Origin: Ktedonobacter sp. SOSP1-85
GTDB taxonomy: Bacteria > Chloroflexota > Ktedonobacteria > Ktedonobacterales > Ktedonobacteraceae
Direction of reading: 5' to 3'
DNA: 64,000 bases
Assembly: GCF_016587415.1 (NCBI RefSeq)
Contig: NZ_BNJI01000001.1
Coordinates: 5,123,501-5,187,500 of the forward strand
Both the position numbers and the translations under genes were made by a program. Below, in pieces: positions 17,455 to 26,374 of the stretch. The notes under the pieces were generated by a model. It saw only the letters and a list, made by a program, of their open reading frames with translations. It searched no databases and had not been told where the DNA came from. How positions within the stretch are numbered: the first letter of the stretch is position 1; the number at the start of each line of letters is the position of its first letter.

Positions 17455-17880
17455 CTAAATGATCTTACGCGGTGGAGAGGGGCTGCGGATCGCGGCTTGT
17501 GACGCGAAGCGTAACAAGGTCTCCATGGGAAAGGGTTTGGGCAAGTAGGCGAGAAGTTGGAACTCCGTGAGGCGTTCTAGACTAACGCGTACGGCGGAGA
17601 GCACGACAACAGGCATGACCTGGCGCAGCCCCTCAGTGATGCAGGCTGGCAGAAAGCCTTCTCGTGACGCAATCCGCAAAACCTCCCATCCAGTGTGACC
17701 GGGTAGATCGATATCGAGAAAGATAAGGTCGAAGGTGTTATCACGGAGAAACTCAAGTGCTGTAAGCCCATCATGGGCCATATCGACGCGATAGTGGCGC
17801 GCCTGAAGATTGCGACCAATAACCTCGCTTAAGACGGCATCGTCTTCAACCAGCAGAATATGTGTTTGAGCGTTTTGCAT
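17455..17880 (-). CDS. Single-domain response regulator in the kdp operon
   Basis: The 141-residue protein is a receiver domain alone: acidic pocket VEDD near residues 12-15, phospho-acceptor Asp in FLDIDLPGHTG (about residue 57), VVVLSA with the conserved Ser/Thr position and PKPF with the conserved Lys. A Ser/Pro/Arg tail follows with no DNA-binding domain. It probably passes or titrates phosphate or binds a partner. It lies between kdpE and the kdp structural genes, so the KdpD kinase may phosphorylate it besides KdpE; this is inference from position. Confidence 0.88.
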   Translation of the reverse strand: MQNAQTHILLVEDDAVLSEVIGRNLQARHYRVDMAHDGLTALEFLRDNTFDLIFLDIDLPGHTGWEVLRIASREGFLPACITEGLRQVMPVVVLSAVRVSLERLTEFQLLAYLPKPFPMETLLRFASQAAIRSPSPPRKII

Positions 17881-18019
17881 GGAACGGACTCCTTTTGCTT
17901 CTCCTCCTCTCCCTCCCCTTTCGTTGTAAGTATAGGCAAGAACATATCAATGTGCGTTCCGGGTCCAGTCGTGTATTCTAAAAAAATTCTCATCGAAACG
18001 GCACATATCTGGTTTAAGG

Positions 18020-18727
18020 CTAGCTTGCTCCCTGTTCGTCGTCGAAGCGATAGCCAACGCCGGGCGTAGTGAGGATAAAGCGGGGGTGATCTGGGTCTGG
18101 CTCAATCTTTTGTCGTAGCTGTGCGACATGAACATGAAGGCTATGGAGCTTACCCTTGCCCTGTGCCCCCCAGATCTGCTCCTGAAGCATGTCGCGTGTG
18201 AGAAGCTTGCCGCGATGGGTAAGGAAGACCTTCAGCAGATCGTACTCGGTTGGCGTGAGCTTTATCTCTGTTTCCCCCACCCAGACCCGGCGCTGGGCAA
18301 AATCAACCTTGAGCAGGCCAATCTCGAGCCTGGGTGCAGTACCGGCCTGGATGCGGGCCAGGTGGCGCAAGGCGACTTGGATGCGTGCAATAACTTCACC
18401 CATCCCGAACGGTTTAGCGATATAGTCATCGGCTCCCAGGTCGAGTGCCTGGACCTTATCGCGCTCCTGGTCTTTGACGGAGAGCACGATAATGGGGACA
18501 TTTGACTCCTCGCGTATGCGACGGCAGACCTCTAGCCCGCTGATGGTTGGTAGCATCAGATCGAGCAAAATCAGGTCTGGTCGCTGCTGAAACACTGTTT
18601 TGAGAGCCTCTTCGCCATTGCGTGCGGTCAGAACACGATAGCCGTGCGCGGTCAGCCCGCGCGAGAGGGCGCGGATAATCTCTATTTCATCATCGATGAT
18701 TAATATATAGGCCCCTTGCTTATGCAT
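18020..18727 (-). CDS. kdpE: KdpE, OmpR-family response regulator
   Basis: The 235-residue product has a receiver domain (DDE pocket near residue 12, phospho-acceptor in LLDLMLPTISG, Lys in IAKPFG) and a winged-helix DNA-binding domain of the OmpR type with LTPTEYDLLKVF and HVHVAQLRQKIEPDP. KdpE switches on the kdp genes when phosphorylated by KdpD. An AAGGAG lies 6 bases before the ATG. The kdpD frame runs 8 bases into it, but only because of a probable frameshift near the end of kdpD; the expected kdpD stop would lie just before this ribosome site. Confidence 0.94.
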   Translation of the reverse strand: MHKQGAYILIIDDEIEIIRALSRGLTAHGYRVLTARNGEEALKTVFQQRPDLILLDLMLPTISGLEVCRRIREESNVPIIVLSVKDQERDKVQALDLGADDYIAKPFGMGEVIARIQVALRHLARIQAGTAPRLEIGLLKVDFAQRRVWVGETEIKLTPTEYDLLKVFLTHRGKLLTRDMLQEQIWGAQGKGKLHSLHVHVAQLRQKIEPDPDHPRFILTTPGVGYRFDDEQGAS

Positions 18728-20393
18728 ACTTGACTCCTTTAGTGTTCAAATGGTCGCAGGGGAAGCGCGATAAAGAATTGAGCGCCCCCTGCGGGCGTGA
18801 TTCTACCCAGATGCGCCCCTCGTGCGCCTCAATCAGGCCTTTGCAGACAGCCAGGCCCAGGCCTGAGCCGGGCGTTGAGGTATCACTGGTTCCGGGCTGT
18901 TTGTGGTGTAGCACTCGATAAAATTTATCAAAGATCTGTTTCTGTTCAGCCTGTGGAATGCCGGGGCCGCGATCCGCGACGCTGATGAACATCTCATGCT
19001 CCTGTGGCAGGACGGTCACGTCGATAGGGGTGCCAGGAGGAGTGTAGCGAACAGCGTTCTCAAGGAGATTGGTGAGAACCTGATCGAGGTGTAGGTAATC
19101 CAGCTCCACTGGGGGCAGTTCGCGCGGCCCATGGAGCTGAACGCTACGCCCTTCGAAGAGTGAGGAGAGCCGATCAAGGACATCCTGAATCAGGGCGCGC
19201 ACCTGGTACCACTCTTTCTCGGGCTTGAGCGCGCCCTCCTCGATGCGCGACATATCAAGCAGATTCCCAACCAGGCGGTTCAAGCGGTCGGCTTCGCGCT
19301 CGATGGAGCTGGCGATACTGTGCTGGGCCGCCTCTTCCCAGTGAATATCCTGCTCTAAGAGGGTGCTGGCAGAGGCTTTGATGACAGTGAGGGGCGTGCG
19401 CAAGTCATGTGAGACGGAGGAGAGGAGGGCCGCGCGCAGAGTATCGGTCTGTTGTAGCACCTCAAGGTGCAGATTCTCTTTTTGCAGGCGCGAGCGCTCT
19501 ATAAGTAAGGCCGCCTGGTCCAGGAATGCCCAGAAGAACGCATTATGAGGATATTTGTGGGTATCTATACGTGCCTCCTGAGAGAAATCAAAGTGTTCTG
19601 CCTGTCCTCCCTTTTTGTGTATGTGCAGGCGCAGGACGCCGATTGCTTTAGCTCCAATGATGAGCGGCAGCCAGTAGCACGTGTGGTAGATAGCGTGTTC
19701 ATAGGCGCGCTGATGGTGTGTGCTGGCGTGTTCGATGGTTTCCAGGCTTTGCCCGTGCTTGATGACCCAGGTTGCGTGCGTCAACTCGCCTGGCAATAAG
19801 GGTGAGGGTTGGTCCTGGCTTGCGCATACCTGCACCTGCAATGTCCCCTGAGCATCTGGTTGGATAATCTCGCAGTCCTGAACGCCCCAGGAGGTGAAGA
19901 CATCAACAATGGCGCGTGCGATCACCTTAAGTTGTAGCTCGGGGTGCCCCTCCTGGTTAATTAGACGCACAAGATTGTAGAGGATACGCGTTTCATACTC
20001 TTTGCGCGCGATCCGCAGGCTCTGCTGGCGCAACGTGGTGGTGAGATGTCCAGTAAGTAAACCGCTAATGAGCAAGACAAAGAGTGCTATCCATTCTTCC
20101 GTACGATAAACCGTAAAGGTATAGACTGGTGGAATGACAAAGAAATTAAAGGAGAGAAAAGCCAGAAGCGAGGCCAGCGTTGCCGTATAGCGTCCACGCC
20201 AGGTTGCCAGGGACAGGACTGCAAGCAGGTAGATACTGGAGATATTGGGAATGCGTGGATAAAGATGAAATAAGGCAATGAGAGTAGTAATTAGCATTAC
20301 GCCCGCAACGGCAAAAAGAGTATCGAGGAGATACGCGGTCCAGGTACGCTGTTGCTCCTCAACCAGGGGTGTTATTTGATCTATGCCATACAT
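18720..20393 (-). CDS. kdpD: KdpD-like sensor histidine kinase, lacking the N-terminal KdpD/USP domains
   Basis: The 557-residue sensor starts directly before four clustered membrane helices (about residues 30-115, the DUF4118 domain of KdpD), followed by a GAF-like region, the H-box SSVSHDLRTPLTVIKAS (His near residue 332), an N-box LLENAVRYTP and ATPase motifs DRGPGIP and GSGLGLAV. The cytoplasmic KdpD osmosensing and USP domains (about 350 residues) found at the N-terminus of E. coli KdpD are absent. The C-terminus switches frame: adding one G to the five-base run at 18785-18789 gives GGAQFFIALPLRPFEH and a stop just before the kdpE ribosome site. As read, the last 27 residues are aberrant. 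Confidence 0.9.
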   Translation of the reverse strand: MYGIDQITPLVEEQQRTWTAYLLDTLFAVAGVMLITTLIALFHLYPRIPNISSIYLLAVLSLATWRGRYTATLASLLAFLSFNFFVIPPVYTFTVYRTEEWIALFVLLISGLLTGHLTTTLRQQSLRIARKEYETRILYNLVRLINQEGHPELQLKVIARAIVDVFTSWGVQDCEIIQPDAQGTLQVQVCASQDQPSPLLPGELTHATWVIKHGQSLETIEHASTHHQRAYEHAIYHTCYWLPLIIGAKAIGVLRLHIHKKGGQAEHFDFSQEARIDTHKYPHNAFFWAFLDQAALLIERSRLQKENLHLEVLQQTDTLRAALLSSVSHDLRTPLTVIKASASTLLEQDIHWEEAAQHSIASSIEREADRLNRLVGNLLDMSRIEEGALKPEKEWYQVRALIQDVLDRLSSLFEGRSVQLHGPRELPPVELDYLHLDQVLTNLLENAVRYTPPGTPIDVTVLPQEHEMFISVADRGPGIPQAEQKQIFDKFYRVLHHKQPGTSDTSTPGSGLGLAVCKGLIEAHEGRIWVESRPQGALNSLSRFPCDHLNTKGVKYA

Positions 20394-20757
20394 GCCAGGT
20401 TAACCTTTCAGGGAGTGCTAAGTGCTGTCAGCGAGGCGTAAGTTGTTTAACATGAACTGGTCGCCGAGGGCAGAGCATACCCAAATATCCATGTTAGAGA
20501 AAGTATAGGCCAGGAACGCTCAATGATTTCTGTGGAAAAGGAACTCTTTATCTCAAGAATTGTTCAAGATTTTGCCATGTATGCATGGACTGCGAGGTCT
20601 GCAGACCGATACTCAGACGATGGGAAGGTCGCTGCGCTCGGAGGCCAAGCAATCTCGGGCCTTTTGCGGTTACCCTACGGAAGCGAGATGCGTGTTTAGA
20701 GAGCAGGTGATAAGCACACTTGCTCTCTTCGCTTGCTCAAGCATTGGAGGACGTGCT
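20394..20757. other. Divergent intergenic region with a degenerate repeat copy and a hairpin
   Basis: The region lies between kdpD and the 128-residue hypothetical gene. Positions 20625-20685 contain AAGGTCGCTGCGCTCGGAGG and a later TTACCCTAC, resembling one half of the ~100-bp repeat at 42658-42757. A stem GAGAGCAGGT/ACTTGCTCTC lies at about 20699-20728, just before the ribosome site of the next gene. No promoter was assigned for kdpD. Confidence 0.45.
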
Positions 20758-21144
20758 ATGCCACACGATGAAAGACAGATATGGGATCTCTGGATGCCTG
20801 GTGCTGGAGCGCAAGGGCTGCCCTTTGCGCGTGGGCGCTGTGATAAGACCGAGTTTATGCTGGTACATGCGGCGCCATTCTCCCTCTCAGTTGATGTCTG
20901 GAGTGACCAGGGGGACCTGCTGGCGCGGGGAAGAAATCTGGAGCGTCACGCCGCAAGGACACCGATCACCAGGCTTCAACTTCAGGAAGGGCAGGTCGTG
21001 CGCGAGGAGATCTGGCCGACCGAGACAGCCTATGGCCTACCAGTGATCTTGCCAGGAGGCGAAATTGGAATTTTACGCGCCTGGTGGAACGCCCCCGATC
21101 ACCAGGAATGGCGTTGGAGCGTTGAGTTTTATAACCATCAATAG
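20758..21144 (+). CDS. Conserved-looking hypothetical protein
   Basis: The 128-residue product starts at ATG 20758 with GGAGG 8 bases upstream; an in-frame start at 20560 would add 66 residues of unlike composition. It is soluble, with no signal or helix, and contains alternating beta-type stretches (MLVHAAPFSLSVDVWSD and GLPVILPGGEIGILRAWW). It may be a small beta-barrel or sandwich fold. I do not recognise the family. It is a lone plus-strand gene between the kdp operon and the EEP gene and ends before the hairpin at 21225-21273. Confidence 0.7.
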   Translation: MPHDERQIWDLWMPGAGAQGLPFARGRCDKTEFMLVHAAPFSLSVDVWSDQGDLLARGRNLERHAARTPITRLQLQEGQVVREEIWPTETAYGLPVILPGGEIGILRAWWNAPDHQEWRWSVEFYNHQ

Positions 21145-21224
21145 ATGCTTGCCTGAATATCCTTCGCAAGGCTGGCATTGTACAGGAAGAGTATCTCACA
21201 TATGCAGAATCGAGTCATCTGAGT

Positions 21225-21273
21225 AAGGTGTGTGGAAAAATTGGGCGTTGCTCAATTTTTCCACATGCACCTT
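21225..21273. terminator. Hairpin between convergent genes
   Basis: AAGGTG-TGTGGAAAAATTG pairs with CAATTTTTCCACA-tg-CACCTT, a 19-bp stem with a 2-base bulge and a 9-base loop. It lies between the convergent hypothetical and EEP genes and would serve both. It is followed by the GAGCGCCGCAGGCGC motif (from 21280), which recurs next to hairpins at 28 and 40 kb. Confidence 0.65.
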
Positions 21274-21331
21274 ATCCCTGAGCGCCGCAGGCGCGAAGAA
21301 GTAAGATGACTTTTGTCAGGGGGGGAGTGAA

Positions 21332-22363
21332 TCAAGTGGAGAATTTGCCGATTAGGACGCAGTGGTCGCTACCGCGCGAGGTGCAATCGGTATCGAGGCT
21401 GAGAGGTTTGACCTTGGGTGTGACAAACATGTAGTCGATACGCAAGAAGGCCCAGTACTGGTTGAGTCTGCGAATGCCCCATGAGTGACCACTGCCTTTG
21501 CCAACGAGCAGGTGCGTATCCTGCAGCCCGGCAGAGAGATCTTGATAGGCGGGTTCGCGATCAGTCGTATTCATATCACCCAGCAGGAGCAACCGCTCGC
21601 CATGCTGAATGAAGGGTTGCAAGAACTGGTGGAGTGCCTTGACCTGGCTATCGCGCCGCTGGGGACAGAAGAGACAGCCATATACCGTGTTGATGGATGA
21701 GATGGGGTGTGCGTTGACCACGAGCAGCGTTTGTCCATGCCCTAAATCCAGGCGCGCCCAGAGAATACGAGGAATATCCCAGACTGCGCGTGAGCCATCC
21801 GGGGCCGTGACCTGCCCATGATCCAGAATGGGAAGGGTACTGAGCAGGACCTCGCCAGGCGGTGCCTCTCCCGAGCCATAGAGGTGATAAGGATACTGCC
21901 GTAAGATATCCTGAGCCTCATCGATTCCGTTCCAGTCCGCCTCTTGCAGGGCGATAAGGTCGGGATGGTGCGTGTTGATCAGTTGGCGCACATAGCCGCC
22001 CCGTGTGTTGTCGCCTAGGAAGTTCCAGGTCATGGCGGTAATAGTTCGTCCTCCTTCGATGCTTTGAGCGTTGCCAGCACCCAGGCGTGGCGAGAAGCAG
22101 AGACCGAAGAGGATGACACCAATGGCAAAGGCAATGCGTAGCAGCGCGGTAAAACGTAGAAACAAGAAGGGAACGAGGAGCGCGAGGGGCGCAAAGAGAT
22201 AGGGCGCAAAGATTCCTGCCAGCGCGAGCAGACCCACGCGCTGAGGAGCAATGGCATGACTTATCAGAAAGATCAAGACGAGCAATACATAGAGAGATGC
22301 TCCTATTGTCAGCACCTTGAAGCGTTGTTTCTGCCAGAGACGTACAAACCAGTTGTCTGCCAC
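21332..22363 (-). CDS. Membrane-anchored endonuclease/exonuclease/phosphatase family protein
   Basis: The 343-residue protein has three N-terminal membrane helices (about residues 15-95) and a C-terminal EEP domain. Catalytic motifs are visible: TWNF near 112, LIALQEADWNG with the metal-binding Glu, NAHP, LLGDMNTTD with Asp and Asn, and the final GSDHCVL with Asp-His. EEP enzymes cleave phosphodiesters or phosphomonoesters of nucleic acids, lipids or sugars; the topology suggests the active domain faces outside. It starts with GTG after GAGGA. It is the last gene of a minus-strand series with the esterase and acyltransferase genes, so an envelope-lipid role is possible but unproven. Confidence 0.85.
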   Translation of the reverse strand: MADNWFVRLWQKQRFKVLTIGASLYVLLVLIFLISHAIAPQRVGLLALAGIFAPYLFAPLALLVPFLFLRFTALLRIAFAIGVILFGLCFSPRLGAGNAQSIEGGRTITAMTWNFLGDNTRGGYVRQLINTHHPDLIALQEADWNGIDEAQDILRQYPYHLYGSGEAPPGEVLLSTLPILDHGQVTAPDGSRAVWDIPRILWARLDLGHGQTLLVVNAHPISSINTVYGCLFCPQRRDSQVKALHQFLQPFIQHGERLLLLGDMNTTDREPAYQDLSAGLQDTHLLVGKGSGHSWGIRRLNQYWAFLRIDYMFVTPKVKPLSLDTDCTSRGSDHCVLIGKFST

Positions 22364-22532
22364 TGTTTTCTTATCCTCGCTTTACGACATTAAAGGTCTT
22401 TTTATTGTAGCACAACCACTTCTGCCTGGTAGAAGTTATTCTTGTTTAACGCGCTCAACAATGCCTTTCACTCTGGACCCACAGGCCAGGAGGGAACCCA
22501 GGCCATCAGTATGCCTGTCTGCTTGGCTTGCT

Positions 22533-23528
22533 TTATGTCGGCAGTGTAAGCGGGTGGGCCTGGAGAAAGTGCCAGATCAGATCTGTCGCGCTGGCATATC
22601 TCTGCCCCTGTTCGTCGACAAAGCTGCCTTTGGGCCAGGTATGCTGACCGTCAGTGATGCGGTAGTGCATGACTACCGTGCGGGCGCGGCATGACATCCA
22701 TTGCTCGCCCAGGACGTCGCCCTGCTGAAAAATTGGCGTGGGTGTGGGCTGGCAGCCATCTCTCTCGACCCATTGGGAGAGCCAGGTGTGGATGGGAGGC
22801 TCTTGATCATTGGCGCTGTTGCCGTTATAAGGGACGATGTGATCTCCCGTGCCATGGAACTCTAGTAGAGAGATTGGGCGTTGTGGGGTACAGCCGCCCG
22901 CGACGGGATGCATGCCTCCCGAAACAATCGCCACGGCCGCGATGCGGTTAGCGAGCTTGCATGCGAGGATATTGGTGAGCGAGCCTCCATTAGAAAAGCC
23001 CGTGGCATAGATACGATGGGGATCGATACAGAGTGTTTGCTCCAGGTGTCCAATCAAGTCGTTTACAAAGCGCACGTCATCGACATGGGGATAGTTACGC
23101 GGCCCTGTGTCCCATCCGCGCAGATGGTCGGGGCCAATGCTACCCTGGGGATAGGCCACGACAAAGTTTTTTTGCTCCGCTAGCGTAGAGAGGCCGCTGA
23201 TGCGCTCTTGCATGAGAGCATTGCCGCTATGTCCATGAAAACTCAAAACCAATGGATATTTGAGCGTGCTGCGATAGGTATGGGGAATATGTAAACGATA
23301 TTGGCGGGAGCGTCCTCCCGAGAGCAGGGTCTCATTGACGCTGGTTGCAGGTGGAGGTGTGAAGGGCGCGCCGCAGCCATACCCAGAGAGGACAGCGACC
23401 TGGGCTGTGGTGCTGACCGCCTGCGCTTTTTCCGCCGTACCACAGCCTGTCAGTATACAAAGTAAGATAGCGATGAGTCCATATGATCCATATTTGAGCG
23501 AGCTGCCCGTAAAACGAAAGAAGCGCAC
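22533..23528 (-). CDS. Secreted polyhydroxybutyrate-depolymerase / feruloyl-esterase family lipoprotein
   Basis: The 331-residue protein starts with a lipoprotein signal (hydrophobic stretch, lipobox LTGC near residue 29). The alpha/beta-hydrolase domain follows: YPLVLSFHGHSGNA for the oxyanion region, GFSNGGS with the nucleophile Ser, a VPYNG loop with the likely Asp nearby and DGQHTWP with the His. This fits the LpqC/PHB depolymerase esterase family that cleaves ester bonds of polymers or plant phenolics. It starts with GTG at 23528, 24 bases after the acyltransferase gene. The exact substrate cannot be told from sequence. Confidence 0.87.
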   Translation of the reverse strand: MRFFRFTGSSLKYGSYGLIAILLCILTGCGTAEKAQAVSTTAQVAVLSGYGCGAPFTPPPATSVNETLLSGGRSRQYRLHIPHTYRSTLKYPLVLSFHGHSGNALMQERISGLSTLAEQKNFVVAYPQGSIGPDHLRGWDTGPRNYPHVDDVRFVNDLIGHLEQTLCIDPHRIYATGFSNGGSLTNILACKLANRIAAVAIVSGGMHPVAGGCTPQRPISLLEFHGTGDHIVPYNGNSANDQEPPIHTWLSQWVERDGCQPTPTPIFQQGDVLGEQWMSCRARTVVMHYRITDGQHTWPKGSFVDEQGQRYASATDLIWHFLQAHPLTLPT

Positions 23529-23552
23529 GGTTTTTTTCTCGATTTCGCTGGG

Positions 23553-24836
23553 TTAACGATCTTTTGCGATTGATAGGCGCTCCCAGGCTCTCCTGGGGAC
23601 GTTTGCCAACCAGGACGGCAATGGTTGGGATCTTCCAACCAGGCGGCTAAATACTGGCGTCTGGGTAAAGGCAATACTGATCAGGGCCGAGCTTCCGGCG
23701 GTAAAGGCCCAGGTCAAAAAGACGCGAAGCACGACGGGCCAGGTGGCTGGCATAGCGGGTACGAGCCAGCTCATGGCCGCCGCCAGAATCAGCGCGTGAA
23801 TCAGGTAGACGCCAAAGGAGGCATCTGAGAGCATATGCCAGAGTGTATACCAGCGTGGGCGCTCACCTGGACGGCGCCGAGCTGGATTAGCCCAGCGGGA
23901 TGCCAACCAGAAGGCACCTATGATGATGGCCGCGCTATAGGGTACCATGATGGGTTGTAGTACCGAGATAGCCAGCCCCATTTCTTCATGCAAGAACTGA
24001 AGCTGTGCATAGAACCCTAGCCAGAGCATACCCAGCGCCAGTAGCATACCACAGACAATCCACCGCCCGTGGCGTAACAAGAAGGCGCGAATAGACTGGA
24101 AGTGCAACGCGGTGATGCCGCCGAGCACAAAGTAGAACTGGTACATCAGGGCTATGTGCTCTTGATAGAGCCAGAGCGTATGCCAGGGTTCAACCTGGTT
24201 AAGAGTTCCCATCTGAATATACCCGAAGTCCAGGGAGAAGACAAGGACCTGCACAAGGAAACTGATGCCCAGAACCTGCCAGGGATAGGCCCTGACCTGC
24301 TTTAGAAACCAGAGGAAAAGCGGGAGCAACAGGTAAAACTGGATCGTGAGCAGGATGTAATACAGCTGATATGAGGCGCTCCCGGTCAGGATCGCGCTCG
24401 GGCTTTCTTGCAGTAGTTGGAGCAAGGATTGGGGGTGCTTGTTGACCCAGACATAAACGATGCTCCAGAGGCAGTATGGCAGCAGCACACCTATGCCGCG
24501 TTTCTTCCAGAAGCGGATAAACGAGAAGCCTTGTCCCTGAGCGAAGCGGTCGTAGTAGACATAGGTCATTGCGAATGCCGTCACGAACATGAACAGCGCC
24601 CGTGTGAAATGCAGGGAAGAGAGCACGGCATTTTGTAGCTGTACTCCCATCGCGCTTGTATTGAGAAACGTGGTGAAGGAGACAACGTGTACAGCAACGA
24701 CGATGAGTGCGGTAATGGCCCGCAACGGATCTAGCTCATAGATGTGAGGTTTACGCGTCGTGTGTTGTTGCGCTACGCCTGCCTGATTTGTTGCTTCCCT
24801 TTGTTCCTGTCTAGCAGGCGTTAACGTTTGCCCCAC
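23553..24836 (-). CDS. Acyltransferase 3 family membrane protein
   Basis: The 427-residue integral membrane protein starts YELDPLRAITALIVVAVHVVSF, the N-terminal signature of acyltransferase family 3, with Arg and the catalytic His (in AVHVV) in place. About ten helices follow. These enzymes O-acylate sugars, polysaccharides or lipids of the envelope. It overlaps the acyl-CoA ligase gene by 26 bases, with a GTG start inside it, which implies translational coupling. The ligase may supply the acyl-CoA it uses; this is inference from the overlap. Confidence 0.88.
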   Translation of the reverse strand: MGQTLTPARQEQREATNQAGVAQQHTTRKPHIYELDPLRAITALIVVAVHVVSFTTFLNTSAMGVQLQNAVLSSLHFTRALFMFVTAFAMTYVYYDRFAQGQGFSFIRFWKKRGIGVLLPYCLWSIVYVWVNKHPQSLLQLLQESPSAILTGSASYQLYYILLTIQFYLLLPLFLWFLKQVRAYPWQVLGISFLVQVLVFSLDFGYIQMGTLNQVEPWHTLWLYQEHIALMYQFYFVLGGITALHFQSIRAFLLRHGRWIVCGMLLALGMLWLGFYAQLQFLHEEMGLAISVLQPIMVPYSAAIIIGAFWLASRWANPARRRPGERPRWYTLWHMLSDASFGVYLIHALILAAAMSWLVPAMPATWPVVLRVFLTWAFTAGSSALISIAFTQTPVFSRLVGRSQPLPSWLANVPRRAWERLSIAKDR

Positions 24837-26322
24837 AGGTCATGGTCTCCTCTCGTAGCTTGAGTTGTTGACGGTCAACCTTCCCCATTCGATTTTTGGG
24901 CAAGGCGTCGAGAATGATCAGGTCAACCGGAGTCTTGGGTGGTCTGAGGTGGCGCCTGACATGGGTCCAGAGATCTTCTTCTAGCTGCCTGGTTTGGGGT
25001 TCATTCAGCGCCAGGTAGGCCACGACCTCTTCACCATAGATGGGGTGTGGACGCCCTACGGCTACGCTCTCGCGAACCGCTGGATGGGCCTGCAATACCT
25101 CCTCAATCTCGCGTGGCGCGATGTTTTCGCCACCGCGATTAATGACCGCCCTCAAACGGCCAACCAGAAAGAGATAGCCATCTCTATCCAGGTAGCCGAG
25201 ATCGCCAGTGCGGAACCAGTTCGCCACAAAGGCCTCCTGTCCGGTATCCCCATAGTAAGCCTGAATGACGTTGGGTCCCTGGATGCAGACTTCACCAACC
25301 TCCCCTGGCGCGACATCGTGTAGACGCCTCTCTTGCGTTGTGGGTTTACAGATGCGTAGCGAGACGCCTGCAGGGCGCCCTGCCGAGCCGGGTTTGTGGA
25401 ATTCTGGTGGCAGGGGATTGGCCACGATCGTGCTTGCCGCCTCGGAGAGGCCATAGGTCTCGATGACTGGCACACCGATGTACTCCTCGAAACGTGCGAG
25501 GTGGGCCGCCGGTAGAGGGGCCGAACCGGTACGTACAAAGCGTAGCGTCGAGGGCAGCAGCGGTGGAGAATCACCCTCCAGGAGAATAGCGATCATGGCC
25601 GGGACCAGGCTAGCCCAGGTAATATCCTGCTGTTCGAGCCAGGTCCAGAACTGGCGCCGACTGAAGCGCCTGGCGATGACCAGGCTGGCCCCCGCTAGCA
25701 GGGAGGCGCACAGGCTAACTACAGGAGCATTGATGTGGAAAAATGGGAGCGGTGTCAGGCCACGATCCTGTGGCCCTAGGCGGTGCACTAGACGTACCTG
25801 GTCCGCCGTCCAGGCGACCTGCTGCTCAGTCAGTACAACCCCTTTGGGTTCTCCCGTGGTTCCCGATGTCATGATGCATATGCGCCCCTCCTGCGGAGGT
25901 GTCGGGAGCCGGTTGGGCCTGGCGAGAGGCTGTGTGAGCCAGGCTTCACACTCCTCTCGCGTTACGACGCGGGTGCCACTGGCCTCAAATTGCGCTCTAT
26001 GGCTTGCTTGCTCCACGAACACGATATCAGGATGAAACATCTCTGTCGCACGCGCAATATCGCGCTCGGAGAGATCGGGGGCCAGGGGCAGCAGGACATG
26101 ACCGCCCGCGAAGGCGCTTAGCCAGACAAGCGCGTTGAGGATGCTATTCTGAAATTGTAAGAAGATGGTCTGGGGCGAACTGCCCAGGTGCTGGCATAGG
26201 CATTGCACGGCCTGTGTGGACTGCTGATAGGTGAAACTTTGCCCTGTCTCAATCTCAGTGAGAAAGATGTGTTCAGGCCTGTGCTGTGTCCAGTAGTGTA
26301 AACGGGTATAGAAGGTGCTCAT
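24811..26322 (-). CDS. AMP-dependent acyl-CoA synthetase (ligase)
   Basis: The 503-residue adenylating enzyme has the ANL superfamily motifs: MTSGTTGEPKGV (P-loop-like, about residues 150-162), ETYGLSEAAST, WFRTGDLGYLDRDGY, NRGGENIAPREIEEVL and the catalytic Lys in PKNRMGKVDR. It activates a carboxylic acid to acyl-AMP and then probably to acyl-CoA. The ATG at 26322 has GAGGAAC upstream. It lies 52 bases after an MFS transporter gene and overlaps the acyltransferase gene, so uptake or export, activation and transfer of one acyl compound may be linked. The acid is unknown. Confidence 0.9.
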   Translation of the reverse strand: MSTFYTRLHYWTQHRPEHIFLTEIETGQSFTYQQSTQAVQCLCQHLGSSPQTIFLQFQNSILNALVWLSAFAGGHVLLPLAPDLSERDIARATEMFHPDIVFVEQASHRAQFEASGTRVVTREECEAWLTQPLARPNRLPTPPQEGRICIMTSGTTGEPKGVVLTEQQVAWTADQVRLVHRLGPQDRGLTPLPFFHINAPVVSLCASLLAGASLVIARRFSRRQFWTWLEQQDITWASLVPAMIAILLEGDSPPLLPSTLRFVRTGSAPLPAAHLARFEEYIGVPVIETYGLSEAASTIVANPLPPEFHKPGSAGRPAGVSLRICKPTTQERRLHDVAPGEVGEVCIQGPNVIQAYYGDTGQEAFVANWFRTGDLGYLDRDGYLFLVGRLRAVINRGGENIAPREIEEVLQAHPAVRESVAVGRPHPIYGEEVVAYLALNEPQTRQLEEDLWTHVRRHLRPPKTPVDLIILDALPKNRMGKVDRQQLKLREETMTCGANVNAC

Positions 26323-26374
26323 AAATGTTCCTCATCCCTCGCGATATGACGCTCCTTGTCGTTGAATGGTTTGT

